Positions 26,592 to 35,956 of a DNA stretch of 64,000 nt are shown here, in pieces (the first letter of the stretch is position 1; each line of letters opens with the position of its first letter). Location of the stretch: positions 2,418,001 through 2,482,000 of the forward strand of contig OZ245789.1 in the NCBI GenBank assembly GCA_965228045.1, given 5' to 3'. Under the pieces are notes generated by a model, which made no database searches, was not told the DNA's origin, and saw nothing but the letters and a program-made list of their open reading frames with translations. This DNA is from JANQEU01 sp965228045. GTDB lineage: Bacteria > Bacteroidota > Bacteroidia > Cytophagales > Cyclobacteriaceae. The translations under genes and the position numbers were made by a program.

Positions 26592-28142
26592 TTAACAATA
26601 CCTGGCCTTTTCTTTCATTTTGGCCTCCAGTGCTCTGGCAGTGGGAGTAGCCGCCAGACCACCCAATCCGGTGCAGGTAAGCTCATGGGCCATTCTTTCT
26701 CCAACTTCATTCATGGCCTGGATTACCTCATCGTAAGGAATTAAGTGTTCGTAATCAGCCATGGCCATATTGGCACAACTGAGGGCATTTGAGGCAGCCA
26801 TGACATTTTTACCCAGACATGGCGCTTCCACACGGTTGGCTACAGGATCACAAACAATTCCCAGGGAGTTTTGCAGGGCAATCGAGCTTGCGGCCACACA
26901 CTGCTCAAGGTTTCCGTCCATCAGGGTCACCAGACCCGCTGCCGCCATGGAACCTCCGGCACCGGTTTCAGCCTGACATCCCGCGACTTCTGCGGCAAAG
27001 GTGGCATGTTGAGAAATGAACACACCCATAATTCCGGAACCCAGAAGCGCTTTGATCATTTGTTCCTCCGTTGCTTTCATGAAATGTCCGGCCCCCAGGA
27101 TCGCACCCGGGAGTGCGCCGCATGACCCTGCAGTAGGTGCAGCCACAAATACTCCCATTGAGCTTTTTACTTCCATCATGGCCGTTGTATAAAGGATGAT
27201 CTGATTAAGCATACCTCCATCAAGAAGGGATTTTGACTGCATTTTTTGCCGGAAAGCCGGGGACTGGGCAGGGAGTATACGGTCTTCATAGTAAGTCCCT
27301 GAAATACCTTTTCGGACTCCCTCGATCATAATTTCGTAAACTGACCGCATCATTTTGAATACTTCAGCTTCGTCAATGTTGCCACGCTGACTTTCGTACA
27401 AAAGCGCCAGCTCCCATAGCTCAAGACCTTTTGATCGTCCCAGCTCAAGCATCTCATTGCAGGTGCCAAACGGGACATTCAGACCGGGGCGGGAGAGTAT
27501 GGGTAAGACTGGTCTCAGGTAGCAAATATCTTTCACATCCTCCCGCTTATTCAGGTTTTGAATAAGGTCTTCCCCAAAAGCGACTGACGCCTTTATTTCT
27601 GTAAAAGTCCGATGCTCCAGCACCTCCGCAGATTCTATTTTATACAGTTGTGAGAGAGTCTCTTCCGAAAGATTACCATAAATAAGCAATTCATGATAAT
27701 CTCCATTCATTGACACCTCGCTACCGTCTATTTCCTGCACCTCGATCATACCACCCCCAGTGCTGATGGCAGAAAAAGTATGTGTAACACGCTCGTTACT
27801 TATGCTGATTCTATAATTATTTGGGTGTTTGGCCCCATAAGAGACGTAATTGACCTGTATGGAAATGCCGGAGCTCTCAAGATGCGAACGGTAATCTTTC
27901 ATGCGCTCATCATCCGCTTTCCAGCCAAGGAGTCCTCCGTAAAGCCCCATATCTGTGCCCTGGCTTTCGTGTGTGGTCACAAGTGAACCGTTGGGATCGT
28001 AGTCGATCGATACACTTTTGATGTCTTCATGCATCAGATCCCGGAGAAGTAACCCAATCCTGCATGCAGCGGCGCTGTGGGAACTGGACGGACCTCTCAT
28101 TACCGGTCCCAGGACATCGTTAAAGATACTGGAGATAGACAT
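26592..28142 (-). CDS. sdaA: L-serine dehydratase, single-chain iron-sulfur type
   Basis: At 516 residues it is slightly longer than most single-chain enzymes. The N-terminal beta domain (DVLGPVMRGPSSSHSAA) precedes the alpha domain (PTAGSCGALPGAILGAG, CQAETGAGGSMAAAGL, CDPVANRVEAPCLGKN). Cys residues in these motifs are the expected ligands of the 4Fe-4S cluster. The enzyme deaminates L-serine to pyruvate and ammonia. It is on the same strand as 28242 and separated from it by a perfect palindrome. Confidence 0.93.
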   Translation of the reverse strand: MSISSIFNDVLGPVMRGPSSSHSAAACRIGLLLRDLMHEDIKSVSIDYDPNGSLVTTHESQGTDMGLYGGLLGWKADDERMKDYRSHLESSGISIQVNYVSYGAKHPNNYRISISNERVTHTFSAISTGGGMIEVQEIDGSEVSMNGDYHELLIYGNLSEETLSQLYKIESAEVLEHRTFTEIKASVAFGEDLIQNLNKREDVKDICYLRPVLPILSRPGLNVPFGTCNEMLELGRSKGLELWELALLYESQRGNIDEAEVFKMMRSVYEIMIEGVRKGISGTYYEDRILPAQSPAFRQKMQSKSLLDGGMLNQIILYTTAMMEVKSSMGVFVAAPTAGSCGALPGAILGAGHFMKATEEQMIKALLGSGIMGVFISQHATFAAEVAGCQAETGAGGSMAAAGLVTLMDGNLEQCVAASSIALQNSLGIVCDPVANRVEAPCLGKNVMAASNALSCANMAMADYEHLIPYDEVIQAMNEVGERMAHELTCTGLGGLAATPTARALEAKMKEKARYC

Positions 28143-28210
28143 TTGTATGAATTTTAGAAATAAGATAGGATTTATCCATGTGAAATCCTACGGATAAAAT
28201 CCATGTTTTA

Positions 28211-28237
28211 ATTGTCCCGGGAGGATCCCGGGACAAT
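28211..28237. terminator. perfect 12-bp stem palindrome between two genes
   Basis: ATTGTCCCGGGA pairs perfectly with TCCCGGGACAAT around a 3-base loop. It lies just after the reverse-strand gene ending at 28242, but no T run follows on that strand. It may be a terminator-like hairpin, an RNA stabiliser or a short REP element. Confidence 0.5.
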
Positions 28238-28241
28238 GGAT

Positions 28242-28775
28242 TCAATAATTTATTTCATAGGTAAGTACCTGAAGATCACCTTCAAAGCTCAATTTATCGG
28301 TAAGCCTTGTAGTGTAGGAGGACTGAATTCCGGAAAACAACGGAGTCCCGGCTCCCAGGATGATAGGGTTGAGTTTTAGCTTGATCTTATCGATCAGTCT
28401 ATGCTTCAAAAGCCATCCGGCAAAGACGCCACCACCGCACAAATAGATGTCCGTGTCAGACTTCTTTTTGATATTGACGATGACATTGATTTGTGGTTTA
28501 CAGATATTAACACCTTCTTCAGATTCCCCGAAAGAGAGAGATTCCGAAAAAATATAGTGCTCCATATGGGGATAAGCTTTATCCCCGGGCTTCAATCCAA
28601 ATTGATAACCAAATTCATAGGTGTTTCGGCCCATGATTACAGTCTCAAAGTTTTTGAGATCTTCAAGGTAGTAGTCTACACCATCTCCGGACGATGTAAA
28701 TAGGCTGACATCCTGATTGGGTCCCGCTATGTACCCATCCAGTGATGCAGCAACATAGTAGATGATTTGTTGCAT
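28242..28775 (-). CDS. dihydrofolate-reductase-fold (RibD C-terminal) reductase
   Basis: This 177-residue protein fits the RibD C-terminal/DHFR-like group. Matching segments are YYVAASLDGYIAGPNQDV, ETVIMGRNTYEFGYQFG, DIYLCGGGVFAGWLLKHRLI and KLKLNPIILGAGTPLFSG. These stand-alone proteins bind NADPH and are widely called dihydrofolate reductase family proteins. The physiological substrate is unknown. The gene lies upstream of serine dehydratase on the same strand. Confidence 0.88.
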   Translation of the reverse strand: MQQIIYYVAASLDGYIAGPNQDVSLFTSSGDGVDYYLEDLKNFETVIMGRNTYEFGYQFGLKPGDKAYPHMEHYIFSESLSFGESEEGVNICKPQINVIVNIKKKSDTDIYLCGGGVFAGWLLKHRLIDKIKLKLNPIILGAGTPLFSGIQSSYTTRLTDKLSFEGDLQVLTYEINY

Positions 28776-29030
28776 CAGGAAATACGATTAAAATGAGAAA
28801 ATGAAAACTTGGTCTGTTGTTTCAGACCGGGAACCTGTGGGTAGTTGAGATTCAACCAGTACAGGTATATGGGGATAATCTTAATTGATCATGATGGTGC
28901 AAACATAGAAAATTTTCTGTTAAGCGAAGTCCCGACCGGGCAACGCAGCAATAATTCCATACTCCGAGACCTACATGATCACCATAAAATTTAAATAAAA
29001 CATAAAACTATTTATATTTAATGTAAAAAA

Positions 29031-29594
29031 ATGAGAAACAGAATTCTACGATTGGGAAAAATCTTTACCCGGATTATATTGATCACGGTATTGGTCATGG
29101 CCTCAGGATTTTTGATAGTAGTGATACACTGGCATTTCTCACCGGAAAGTTATAGTTCAGTAAAGTTGAACAATGGATTCAAGGCAGGATTTGGAGTTGG
29201 GGGCTTCGAATGGAATACGACTGAGTTATCGGAAGATCCTACAGGATTGTTCTTAAATCAACTTAAGCCATTAATGATGTATTGGCTGTTCTTTCGTGCC
29301 ATGGTGTTTTCAGTCATCCTTGTTCTTGTCTTTAAAAAGCTGATCTCTATTCTAAATTCGATCGAAAGTCTATCGACCTTTTACGATTCCAATATATCCG
29401 GTTTCAGGTCCATTGGTAAATACATGGCTGTGGCATCAGTATTCAGCTTTTTTAATATCTCCCATATAGATGACTGGAACATTCACTTCGTCATTCCCTG
29501 GGTACCTCTGATAATCTGCCTTTGGGCCTATATCCTGGCCGAGGTATTCTCAGAAGGTAAGACTCTGTTGGAAGATAAAAATTTGATCGTATGA
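29031..29594 (+). CDS. DUF2975 membrane protein
   Basis: The 187-residue protein has four hydrophobic helices (ILITVLVMASGFLIVVIHW, YWLFFRAMVFSVILVLVF, VASVFSFFNIS, VIPWVPLIICLWAYILAEVF) and the EGKTLLEDKNLIV tail. It matches the DUF2975 family, which is typically paired with a small XRE regulator. That partner follows with a 4-base ATGA overlap. Function unknown. Confidence 0.82.
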   Translation: MRNRILRLGKIFTRIILITVLVMASGFLIVVIHWHFSPESYSSVKLNNGFKAGFGVGGFEWNTTELSEDPTGLFLNQLKPLMMYWLFFRAMVFSVILVLVFKKLISILNSIESLSTFYDSNISGFRSIGKYMAVASVFSFFNISHIDDWNIHFVIPWVPLIICLWAYILAEVFSEGKTLLEDKNLIV

Positions 29595-29800
29595 GTATTG
29601 TGATCAACCTGGATGTGGTACTGGCACAGCGGAAAATGAAGCTGAAGGAGCTATCCGAAGCGATTGGAATATCCATGACCAATCTTTCACTTCTAAAAAC
29701 TGGTAAAGCAAGGGGAGTTCGGTTCAATACACTTGAAGCCATATGTGAAACACTGGATTGCCAACCTGGTGATATACTCACGTATCAACCTAAACAGTAA
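29591..29800 (+). CDS. small XRE-family transcriptional regulator
   Basis: This 69-residue protein is a single Cro/C1-type helix-turn-helix (MKLKELSEAIGISMTNLSLL, then FNTLEAICETLDCQPGDIL). It belongs to the YozG-like small regulators that accompany DUF2975 genes. It overlaps the DUF2975 gene by ATGA and precedes the CPBP protease by 3 bases, so the three genes form one operon. It probably autoregulates that operon. Confidence 0.9.
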   Translation: MSIVINLDVVLAQRKMKLKELSEAIGISMTNLSLLKTGKARGVRFNTLEAICETLDCQPGDILTYQPKQ

Positions 29801-29803
29801 AAC

Positions 29804-30421
29804 ATGTTATCCGAAATAATATCCGTCTTCCTTCAAATACTGGTCTTCGCTTTCGTTCCATTTGTCGTTTACTTTATCAGGTTCAGGCGGTGGTCCGGAT
29901 TTTACCGTTACATAGGGTTGTATTTATCTAACAGGAAGGCAAACTTATGGGCTTTTATATCTTCCACTGTTTTGTTTGTGCCTATTCTTATTCTGGTTCT
30001 TTTAAACCCTGATTTCAAAGATATTATGCATAATCAGGAAAGCATGACTGGAAAATTTAGGGCAATGGGTTTCGGATTAGAAAGTGTGATACTACTCATT
30101 CTCGCAGCCACACTGAAGACAGCTTTGGCCGAGGAGATCTTATTTCGAGGGTTTGTTGCCAAAAGATTGATTGCCGTCACCAACTACAAAACGGGCAATC
30201 TGATACATGCGATTTTATTTGGGCTTATCCACACCCTGATCTTTTTGAGCATATCAGACAATGTGCTCTTCCTTACTGTGATATTTCTCTTTCCCGCAGC
30301 GGGATCTTATATCATGGTATATCTGAATGAAAAAATAGCAAATGGAAGTATCATTCCTGGTTGGATAGCGCATACCACGGCCAATCTTCTGTCATATTTG
30401 ATTATTGGTTTCGTGATTTAA
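29804..30421 (+). CDS. CPBP-family intramembrane metalloprotease
   Basis: The 205-residue integral membrane protein carries the CPBP (Abi) motifs AEEILFRGFVAKRL near 106-119 and HAILFGLIHTLIF near 135-147, including the Glu-Glu and His residues expected to bind zinc. It is the third gene of the DUF2975/XRE operon. Its 3' end overlaps the convergent flavoprotein gene by 20 bases. In bacteria CPBP proteins serve in self-immunity to bacteriocins or membrane-protein processing; which applies here is unknown. Confidence 0.85.
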   Translation: MLSEIISVFLQILVFAFVPFVVYFIRFRRWSGFYRYIGLYLSNRKANLWAFISSTVLFVPILILVLLNPDFKDIMHNQESMTGKFRAMGFGLESVILLILAATLKTALAEEILFRGFVAKRLIAVTNYKTGNLIHAILFGLIHTLIFLSISDNVLFLTVIFLFPAAGSYIMVYLNEKIANGSIIPGWIAHTTANLLSYLIIGFVI

Positions 30422-31619
30422 GTTTCCCGGCGATATACCCTGTGGTCCAGGCGGCCTGGAAGTTATATCCACCGGTGATGGCGTCTACGTCCATCACCTC
30501 ACCGGCGAAGTACATACCCTGGCATACTTTACTCTCCATCGTCTTCATGTCAATGCTATCCAGACTTACACCTCCGCAAGTCACAAATTCTTCTTTAAAA
30601 GTGGTCTTACCGGAAACCGGGTATATGTCATTGACCAGCGTATTGACCAGTTTATTGAGTGACTTTTTGCCTAGTTCATTGTATCGTAGATCCGCATTGA
30701 TGTTGGATCGGTCCAATAGATATAACCATAGTTTCTCCGGCAGGTCAAATGGCTTCAGGTTTCGCAATAGTTTTGAGGAACCGCTTTCAATCAGTTTTCT
30801 TAAAGTATCCGTTACCAGGTCATTATTGACCTGATTTAACCAGTTGACCTGGAGATTGAAACGATAATCTAACTCGTTGATCTTTCTGGCTCCAAATGCA
30901 GACAATTTCAAAATCGCAGGCCCGCTCATGCCCCAGTGTGTGATCAATAAAGGGCCTTCGGATTTCAGTTTGGTACTCTGGATAGTGGCCCGGACGGGAT
31001 TGGCCACCACTCCCATAAGCTTCCTGATTTTTTCCTTAGGCATATTGAATGTGAAAAGGGAAGGAACAGGACTTTCAATTGCGTGACCCAGGTCCTCGAG
31101 CCATATTAGACCATCATATTTCGGGGAGCCACCGGACGCCACTATTATCTTATCAAATTGCATGGACCCGACTTCACTCTCTAATGTATATCCGGGATTA
31201 AGATTGACAATTGATTTTATGGGAGTTCTGGTTTTTACATGAATACCTAATCGGGATACTTCTGATTCCAGACAATCTATAATTGTTTGGGAATTATCCG
31301 TTACCGGAAATACCCGGCCGTCAGGTTCGGTTTTGAGTTTTACACCACGGTTTTCGAACCAGCTCATGGTATGTTGGGTACTGAACTGTCCAAAAGGCTT
31401 TTTGAGACTATTTCCGCCCCTCGGGTATGCTTTCGTCAACTCACCAATGGATCGACAGGCATTAGTGACGTTACATCGTCCGCCACCGGAAACCTTGACT
31501 TTGGAAAGCGTCTTACCGGTTTTTTCGAAAATGGTGACTTCAGCATCGGGATGATGCTCCATGGTCGAAATAGCAGCAAAAAAGCCGGCTGCACCACCGC
31601 CGATTACGGCCACTTTCAT
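30402..31619 (-). CDS. HI0933-like FAD-dependent oxidoreductase
   Basis: The 405-residue protein starts with the FAD-binding motif GGGAAGFFAA near residues 7-16. The family signature is KVKVSGGGRCNVTNA near 41-55, and GYNFQAAWTTGYIAG closes the fold. It belongs to the BaiN/RdsA-type flavoproteins. Some members reduce C=C bonds, but many are uncharacterised. It overlaps the convergent CPBP gene by 20 bases and lies 20 bases from yaaA on the same strand. Confidence 0.9.
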   Translation of the reverse strand: MKVAVIGGGAAGFFAAISTMEHHPDAEVTIFEKTGKTLSKVKVSGGGRCNVTNACRSIGELTKAYPRGGNSLKKPFGQFSTQHTMSWFENRGVKLKTEPDGRVFPVTDNSQTIIDCLESEVSRLGIHVKTRTPIKSIVNLNPGYTLESEVGSMQFDKIIVASGGSPKYDGLIWLEDLGHAIESPVPSLFTFNMPKEKIRKLMGVVANPVRATIQSTKLKSEGPLLITHWGMSGPAILKLSAFGARKINELDYRFNLQVNWLNQVNNDLVTDTLRKLIESGSSKLLRNLKPFDLPEKLWLYLLDRSNINADLRYNELGKKSLNKLVNTLVNDIYPVSGKTTFKEEFVTCGGVSLDSIDMKTMESKVCQGMYFAGEVMDVDAITGGYNFQAAWTTGYIAGKLKSRNQ

Positions 31620-31639
31620 TGGTTAAAAGTAAGCTCCAC

Positions 31640-32413
31640 TTACTTTTTCTTATCCCTCTTAAATGCCAGCTTGTGATCCGTAGAATCCTTCGGATCAAAA
31701 TAATAACCCTCGTAGTTAAATTCCTTGAGTCCTTCAGGATCATTGATCCCATTTTCAATAATGTACCTGCTCATCAGACCCCTGGCTTTTTTTGCGTAGA
31801 AAGAAATGATCTTATACTCGGTATTTTTCAGATGCTTAAACTCGACTTCAATTACCCGGGCAGGTATCTTTTTTCTTTCAATGGACTTGAAATACTCATT
31901 GGAAGCGAGATTAATAATGATATCGTCTCCCTGTGCTTTGAGATCTTTCAATAACAGATCGAGAATGGTGTTATCCCAATATTGATATAACGTATTAAAA
32001 TCATCGAATGCCAGCTTGGTTCCCATTTCCAGCCGATAAGGTTGGATCAGATCCAATGGACGCAGAAGTCCGTAAAGCCCCGAGAGTATTCTTAGGTGTT
32101 TTTGGGCAAAATCCAGTTTATCCTGATCGAAGGTTTCGGCTTTTAAGCCTCTGTAAACATCCCCGTTGAACGCAAAAACCGAAGGTTGGGCATTGTCCTG
32201 GTTATGTTCCGGTTTAAATTGATGATATCGTTCAACATTCAATTCGGCCAGTTTTGGACTTATATCCATCAATTTCCTCACTTCCTCAGGCGTTTTCTTA
32301 CGCATGACATCGATCAGTTGGATCGTGCAGTCCATCAGACGAGGTTTGGTGGTCTTGACATTGTGTTTTGTCTCAAAATTCAGGTTTTTCGCCGGGGAAA
32401 CAACGGTGATCAT
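31640..32413 (-). CDS. yaaA: YaaA-family peroxide stress protein
   Basis: From the ATG at 32413 (MITVVSPAKNLNFE) the 257 residues match YaaA (DUF328/UPF0246). Family segments are FNGDVYRGL, LRILSGLYGLLRPLDLIQPY, INLASNEYFKSI and KKARGLMSRYIIENGI. In Escherichia coli YaaA lowers intracellular iron and protects DNA during peroxide stress. An upstream in-frame start at 32455 would add a non-conserved tail. It is probably co-transcribed with the flavoprotein gene. Confidence 0.92.
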   Translation of the reverse strand: MITVVSPAKNLNFETKHNVKTTKPRLMDCTIQLIDVMRKKTPEEVRKLMDISPKLAELNVERYHQFKPEHNQDNAQPSVFAFNGDVYRGLKAETFDQDKLDFAQKHLRILSGLYGLLRPLDLIQPYRLEMGTKLAFDDFNTLYQYWDNTILDLLLKDLKAQGDDIIINLASNEYFKSIERKKIPARVIEVEFKHLKNTEYKIISFYAKKARGLMSRYIIENGINDPEGLKEFNYEGYYFDPKDSTDHKLAFKRDKKK

Positions 32414-32582
32414 ATTTCTAAAAGGTTTCAGTGTTTCGTTACACAAATAAAACAAACTTGAATTTGAAATAATTCTTCATTCACAACATGGTGAGATTCA
32501 TGGATGAGCCTGAACTAAGTCATCGCTGGTTTTCAAAAGTTATATTAGATTCCCATATTCAACCCGGATCAGAGAGATATTA

Positions 32583-33971
32583 ATGAATATTAGAGTAAAA
32601 TTTCTTGGAGGAGCCAAATCTGTCACAGGCTCCAAATACTTATTGGAGATAGATGAGTACAGATTATTGGTGGATTGCGGACTGTTCCAGGGGCAAAAGG
32701 AACTCAGACTTAGAAATTGGGATGATATTCCGATAGAGGAGCAGAAAATAGATGCCATTTTACTCACACATGCTCATATTGATCATTCAGGATACCTTCC
32801 ACTATTGTGCAAAAATGGGTATCAGGGTGCCATTCATTGTACTGTGCCTACAGTCGATTTACTTGAAATCATGCTTACGGATAGTGCCAAATTGCAGGAG
32901 GAGGAAGCGGATTATGCAAATAAAAAGGGATACTCCAAACATAAACCCGCACGTCCACTGTATACCGTGAGCGATGCTGAATTGGTCTATCCTAAACTTC
33001 ATGGACATGATTATGAAAAAGAAATTAACCTCAATGAAAATGTGAGCTTTAAGTTCATTCAGGCGGGTCACATCCTGGGCGCCTCCAGCATCCAAATCAC
33101 CATAAATACGGATCAGGGGCCAAAGAAACTTCTGTTCTCAGGAGATCTTGGACCAACAAATAATCCTCTGCACTTTTCGCCTTCTTCACCTGAGAATACC
33201 GATATTTTATTCGTCGAGTCGACTTATGGAGGACGTTCCCGTACACAAACAAATGCAGTTGATAAGCTTAGGGAGGTAATTGAGGCATGTGACGAAAGGA
33301 AAGGGTGTCTTGTAATACCGGCGTTTTCTGTTGGCCGAACCCAACTGGTCCTTTACTATTTGTGGCAATTGTTCAAAGAAATGTCATCCAGGCCCGTTTA
33401 CGTAGATAGTCCCATGGCCATCAGCGTAACAGACCTCTATAAAAAGTACTTCAATTATCATCGACTTGAGTCACAAAATGGTCTTGGACATGAAGTCTTC
33501 GATGCGCCGTATGTTCATTACGTCCGGGACCAGTCAAGGTCCAGGTTTTTAAATACCATCAAAGACAGGGCCATCATCATATCGGCAAGCGGCATGGCTA
33601 CCGGAGGCAGGATCTTGCATCATTTATTCCACAGATTACCGAAAGAAAATGACACCATCTTATTCACCGGATTTCTTCCGGAAGGAACGCGTGGATGGCG
33701 GATATTGAACGGGGAGGAACAGATTAAAATTTTTGGAGAAATGGTGCATGTTAAGGCAAATATTGATACGATGGAAGAGCTTTCCGCTCATGCGGAACAC
33801 CAGGAGTTGATGTCGTGGATCCAGTCCATTACCGAAAGACCCAAAATGACATTTCTGGTACATGGTGAGGAGGCAGGAATGAATGCGATGAAATCTGAAC
33901 TGGAAAAAATGAATTGGAATGTGACTATTCCTGATTATCTGGAAGTATATGGATTGTTTGACCATGTATAA
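32583..33971 (+). CDS. metallo-beta-lactamase/beta-CASP RNA nuclease-like protein
   Basis: The 462-residue protein has the MBL metal motif LLTHAHIDHSGYLPLL near residues 59-74, further ligands in AGHILGASSI and FSGDLG, and the beta-CASP insert. The C-terminal KANIDTMEELSAHAEHQELM carries the conserved His residues of the beta-CASP domain. This is the group of CPSF73/YsH1-like enzymes that cut RNA. It is a single gene with no partner next to it. Confidence 0.88.
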   Translation: MNIRVKFLGGAKSVTGSKYLLEIDEYRLLVDCGLFQGQKELRLRNWDDIPIEEQKIDAILLTHAHIDHSGYLPLLCKNGYQGAIHCTVPTVDLLEIMLTDSAKLQEEEADYANKKGYSKHKPARPLYTVSDAELVYPKLHGHDYEKEINLNENVSFKFIQAGHILGASSIQITINTDQGPKKLLFSGDLGPTNNPLHFSPSSPENTDILFVESTYGGRSRTQTNAVDKLREVIEACDERKGCLVIPAFSVGRTQLVLYYLWQLFKEMSSRPVYVDSPMAISVTDLYKKYFNYHRLESQNGLGHEVFDAPYVHYVRDQSRSRFLNTIKDRAIIISASGMATGGRILHHLFHRLPKENDTILFTGFLPEGTRGWRILNGEEQIKIFGEMVHVKANIDTMEELSAHAEHQELMSWIQSITERPKMTFLVHGEEAGMNAMKSELEKMNWNVTIPDYLEVYGLFDHV

Positions 33972-34005
33972 GTTCGGATTCTGCAGTCACTACCAAGCCA
34001 TTTAG

Positions 34006-34013
34006 TATCTTTG
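34006..34013 (+). promoter_or_regulatory. -7 box of a Bacteroidota sigma-A promoter
   Basis: TATCTTTG matches TAnnTTTG exactly and lies 26 bases before the ATG at 34039. The -33 box is not clear. Confidence 0.5.
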
Positions 34014-34038
34014 CGTCACAACCAAACCACAATCTCTC

Positions 34039-34305
34039 ATGGCAATCTTTAAAAACATCCAAGGTCTCGTAATGTCGTTCTTGTTTGCTGTACTACTTAC
34101 TTTTACCATTTCGGCTTGTACGAGTCCGGAAAAAGCGGGGGAGGAATCAGATGGAACTGAAGTGGAAGCTACCGAAGCTGCTGAAGAAGAAAGCAGTGAA
34201 CATCCATCAGGTGAACACCCTTCAGGAGATGACAGTGCATCAGATAGCACAACTGTAGAAGGGGAGCATCCTTCAGGAGGAGACGAGCACCCTACAGACA
34301 ATTAA
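34039..34305 (+). CDS. small acidic lipoprotein with EHPSG repeats
   Basis: The 88-residue protein has a lipoprotein leader (LLTFTISAC) and a mature part of Glu, Ser, Asp and His. EHPSG occurs at three sites, joined by an EHPT end. There is no globular domain. The His/Asp/Glu pattern could bind divalent metal, which is inference. A good -7 box precedes it, supporting that it is expressed. Its last 4 bases overlap the convergent transglutaminase gene. Confidence 0.7.
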   Translation: MAIFKNIQGLVMSFLFAVLLTFTISACTSPEKAGEESDGTEVEATEAAEEESSEHPSGEHPSGDDSASDSTTVEGEHPSGGDEHPTDN

Positions 34306-35654
34306 GCACCGCTGTTTATTCGGCTAAAGGTAAACCTGGTTTCTACCGGGACAGATTCTCCATCAACTTCCAGAACAGGATATGCCAGGAAGTTAACGGG
34401 CCCTGAGGCAGGCAGAGGGCTGAATGATAGGTTTCTTCCTTTGCTGAACTCTATTCTATTGGCCGGGTGATGCCCAAAGTAGTAGGTGGCCAGCGCCGTA
34501 TACTTATTGGCCTCACTAATGTCAACAGGCCACCATTTGTCTTCAGCGTAGAATTCAGCCCAGCAATGATATCCATTTACACCTCCTTCATTTCTTTCTG
34601 AAGGAATAGCTGCACCTACGGCAAATCTTGCCGGTATTCCTGCCGACCTGGCCAGGGATATAAAGAAGGAATGAAACTCCGTACAATTTCCGGATTTTGT
34701 ATCACACGCGTAGTTGGCATCGCCAGTTCCATAAGTGCCTTCTTTGGCGTACCGCATGTTGTCAATGATATAATCATACAAAGCACGTGCTTTCATCAAC
34801 GAAGTGTTTGCCTGTCTCTCTCTGATCACATCGCTGGCTATGTCGGCAAACCTGTCGCCAACGGGGAGAAGAGGAGTCGCTTCGAGATACATAAAAGGAT
34901 CCGAGTCTTCCTCATAAGCGGACTTTTCGAACCTGATCACGTGATATTTTATGGTGATTTTATGACCACTGTGCTGGGGTTGGAGATTTAGCTGAAGGAT
35001 TTTATTACCGTATTTTTCTTCCTCAATAATGGTCGATTCCACCGGACCATCGATAGACATGACTTCTATGTCCTGGAATTCATCCGAGCTTGCCAATGGA
35101 ATCCACATTTTGGCATCACCGGATATTGGAGGGATTGCGGCTTCGTAGTCAAAGGTAAATTGATCTTCCACTTCAATGACTCCCAGCAGATCATTGGTGG
35201 CATTTGTAACGGGAACGGTGACCCATGTTTTGTCTTTGGCTTGCTTCCAGGTGTAATAAGGTTTTCCGTTCAGTTTGTGGACTTTAGTTTGCGTAACGGT
35301 CATATTTCCGGGCGTTCCTTCCAGAAAAAAATCCACGTCAAAGACATCACCATCGGTGGTGGCCAGATCTACGCAGGCAAAAAACTTATTAGGGCCAAGC
35401 ACGGAGAGGTATTCAGTATGTACGCGCACCAGTTTTAGGCTCAACTCCATGGAATCGGAAGTGAAGTTAAAGAATCCGTCCCCCTCTATAGTTCGCTGCG
35501 CGATGTTCGCTCGAATTCCTTCCTCAACCTCTTGGATTGTAACTTTTTTAGATGCTGACTTAATTTTGGTCGTTTCTTGCTTATTTCCGGAGTTGCAGGA
35601 CTGAACTAAGGTCGCAGCCAGAAGAAGTAAGAAAAGTGGTCGGATTTTAAACAT
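34302..35654 (-). CDS. transglutaminase-like domain lipoprotein
   Basis: The 450-residue protein has a lipoprotein leader (LLLLLAATLVQSC). The N-terminal half is beta-rich. The C-terminal half is a transglutaminase-like domain with the triad visible as Cys in KSGNCTEFHSFF, His in VNGYHCWAEFY and Asp in WWPVDISEA. ARSAGIPARFAVG lies between. Such domains act as cysteine proteases or transferases in the envelope. It stands alone on the reverse strand. Confidence 0.85.
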   Translation of the reverse strand: MFKIRPLFLLLLAATLVQSCNSGNKQETTKIKSASKKVTIQEVEEGIRANIAQRTIEGDGFFNFTSDSMELSLKLVRVHTEYLSVLGPNKFFACVDLATTDGDVFDVDFFLEGTPGNMTVTQTKVHKLNGKPYYTWKQAKDKTWVTVPVTNATNDLLGVIEVEDQFTFDYEAAIPPISGDAKMWIPLASSDEFQDIEVMSIDGPVESTIIEEEKYGNKILQLNLQPQHSGHKITIKYHVIRFEKSAYEEDSDPFMYLEATPLLPVGDRFADIASDVIRERQANTSLMKARALYDYIIDNMRYAKEGTYGTGDANYACDTKSGNCTEFHSFFISLARSAGIPARFAVGAAIPSERNEGGVNGYHCWAEFYAEDKWWPVDISEANKYTALATYYFGHHPANRIEFSKGRNLSFSPLPASGPVNFLAYPVLEVDGESVPVETRFTFSRINSGA

Positions 35655-35728
35655 AAAGCAGGAGCAAGATTACAAATCTTAAAGATATGTAAACAGCATT
35701 CATCCGTCACGCCACCACATCAATTACC

Positions 35729-35887
35729 TCAAACTTTCTTGAATATAACCAATAGCGCATAGATCAAACCGGGAATGAAAAACAGGATGGTTAATATGAG
35801 GCTTATCCAGAATTTCTTTTTTAATCCATCATGAACAAGCACTGCCACGGGTGGTAGCAAAATGGCAAGTATAACTTTGATTAACAT
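35729..35887 (-). CDS. YqaE/Pmp3-family mini membrane protein
   Basis: A 52-residue protein starts at the ATG at 35887: MLIKVILAILLPPVAVL, then HDGLKKKFWISLILTIL, then IPGLIYALLVIF. This is the Pmp3/YqaE (UPF0057) pattern of two membrane helices with the PP in the first. Members affect membrane potential and salt stress. It lies between the transglutaminase gene and the barrel protein gene, all on the same strand. It is easily missed because of its length. Confidence 0.85.
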   Translation of the reverse strand: MLIKVILAILLPPVAVLVHDGLKKKFWISLILTILFFIPGLIYALLVIFKKV

Positions 35888-35956
35888 AGGCTCAGGTATT
35901 GGTTAAAATGAATATACCCATATTAAGTGATCAAGTCAAGAAAAAATGGTTCCGGA

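Noticed and set aside
29591..30421. Toxin-antitoxin pair
   Set aside because: The XRE regulator pairs with DUF2975 and a CPBP protease; no toxin fold is visible.
34302..34305. Frameshift or fusion at the convergent overlap
   Set aside because: The 4-base overlap is a normal convergent arrangement of two complete genes.
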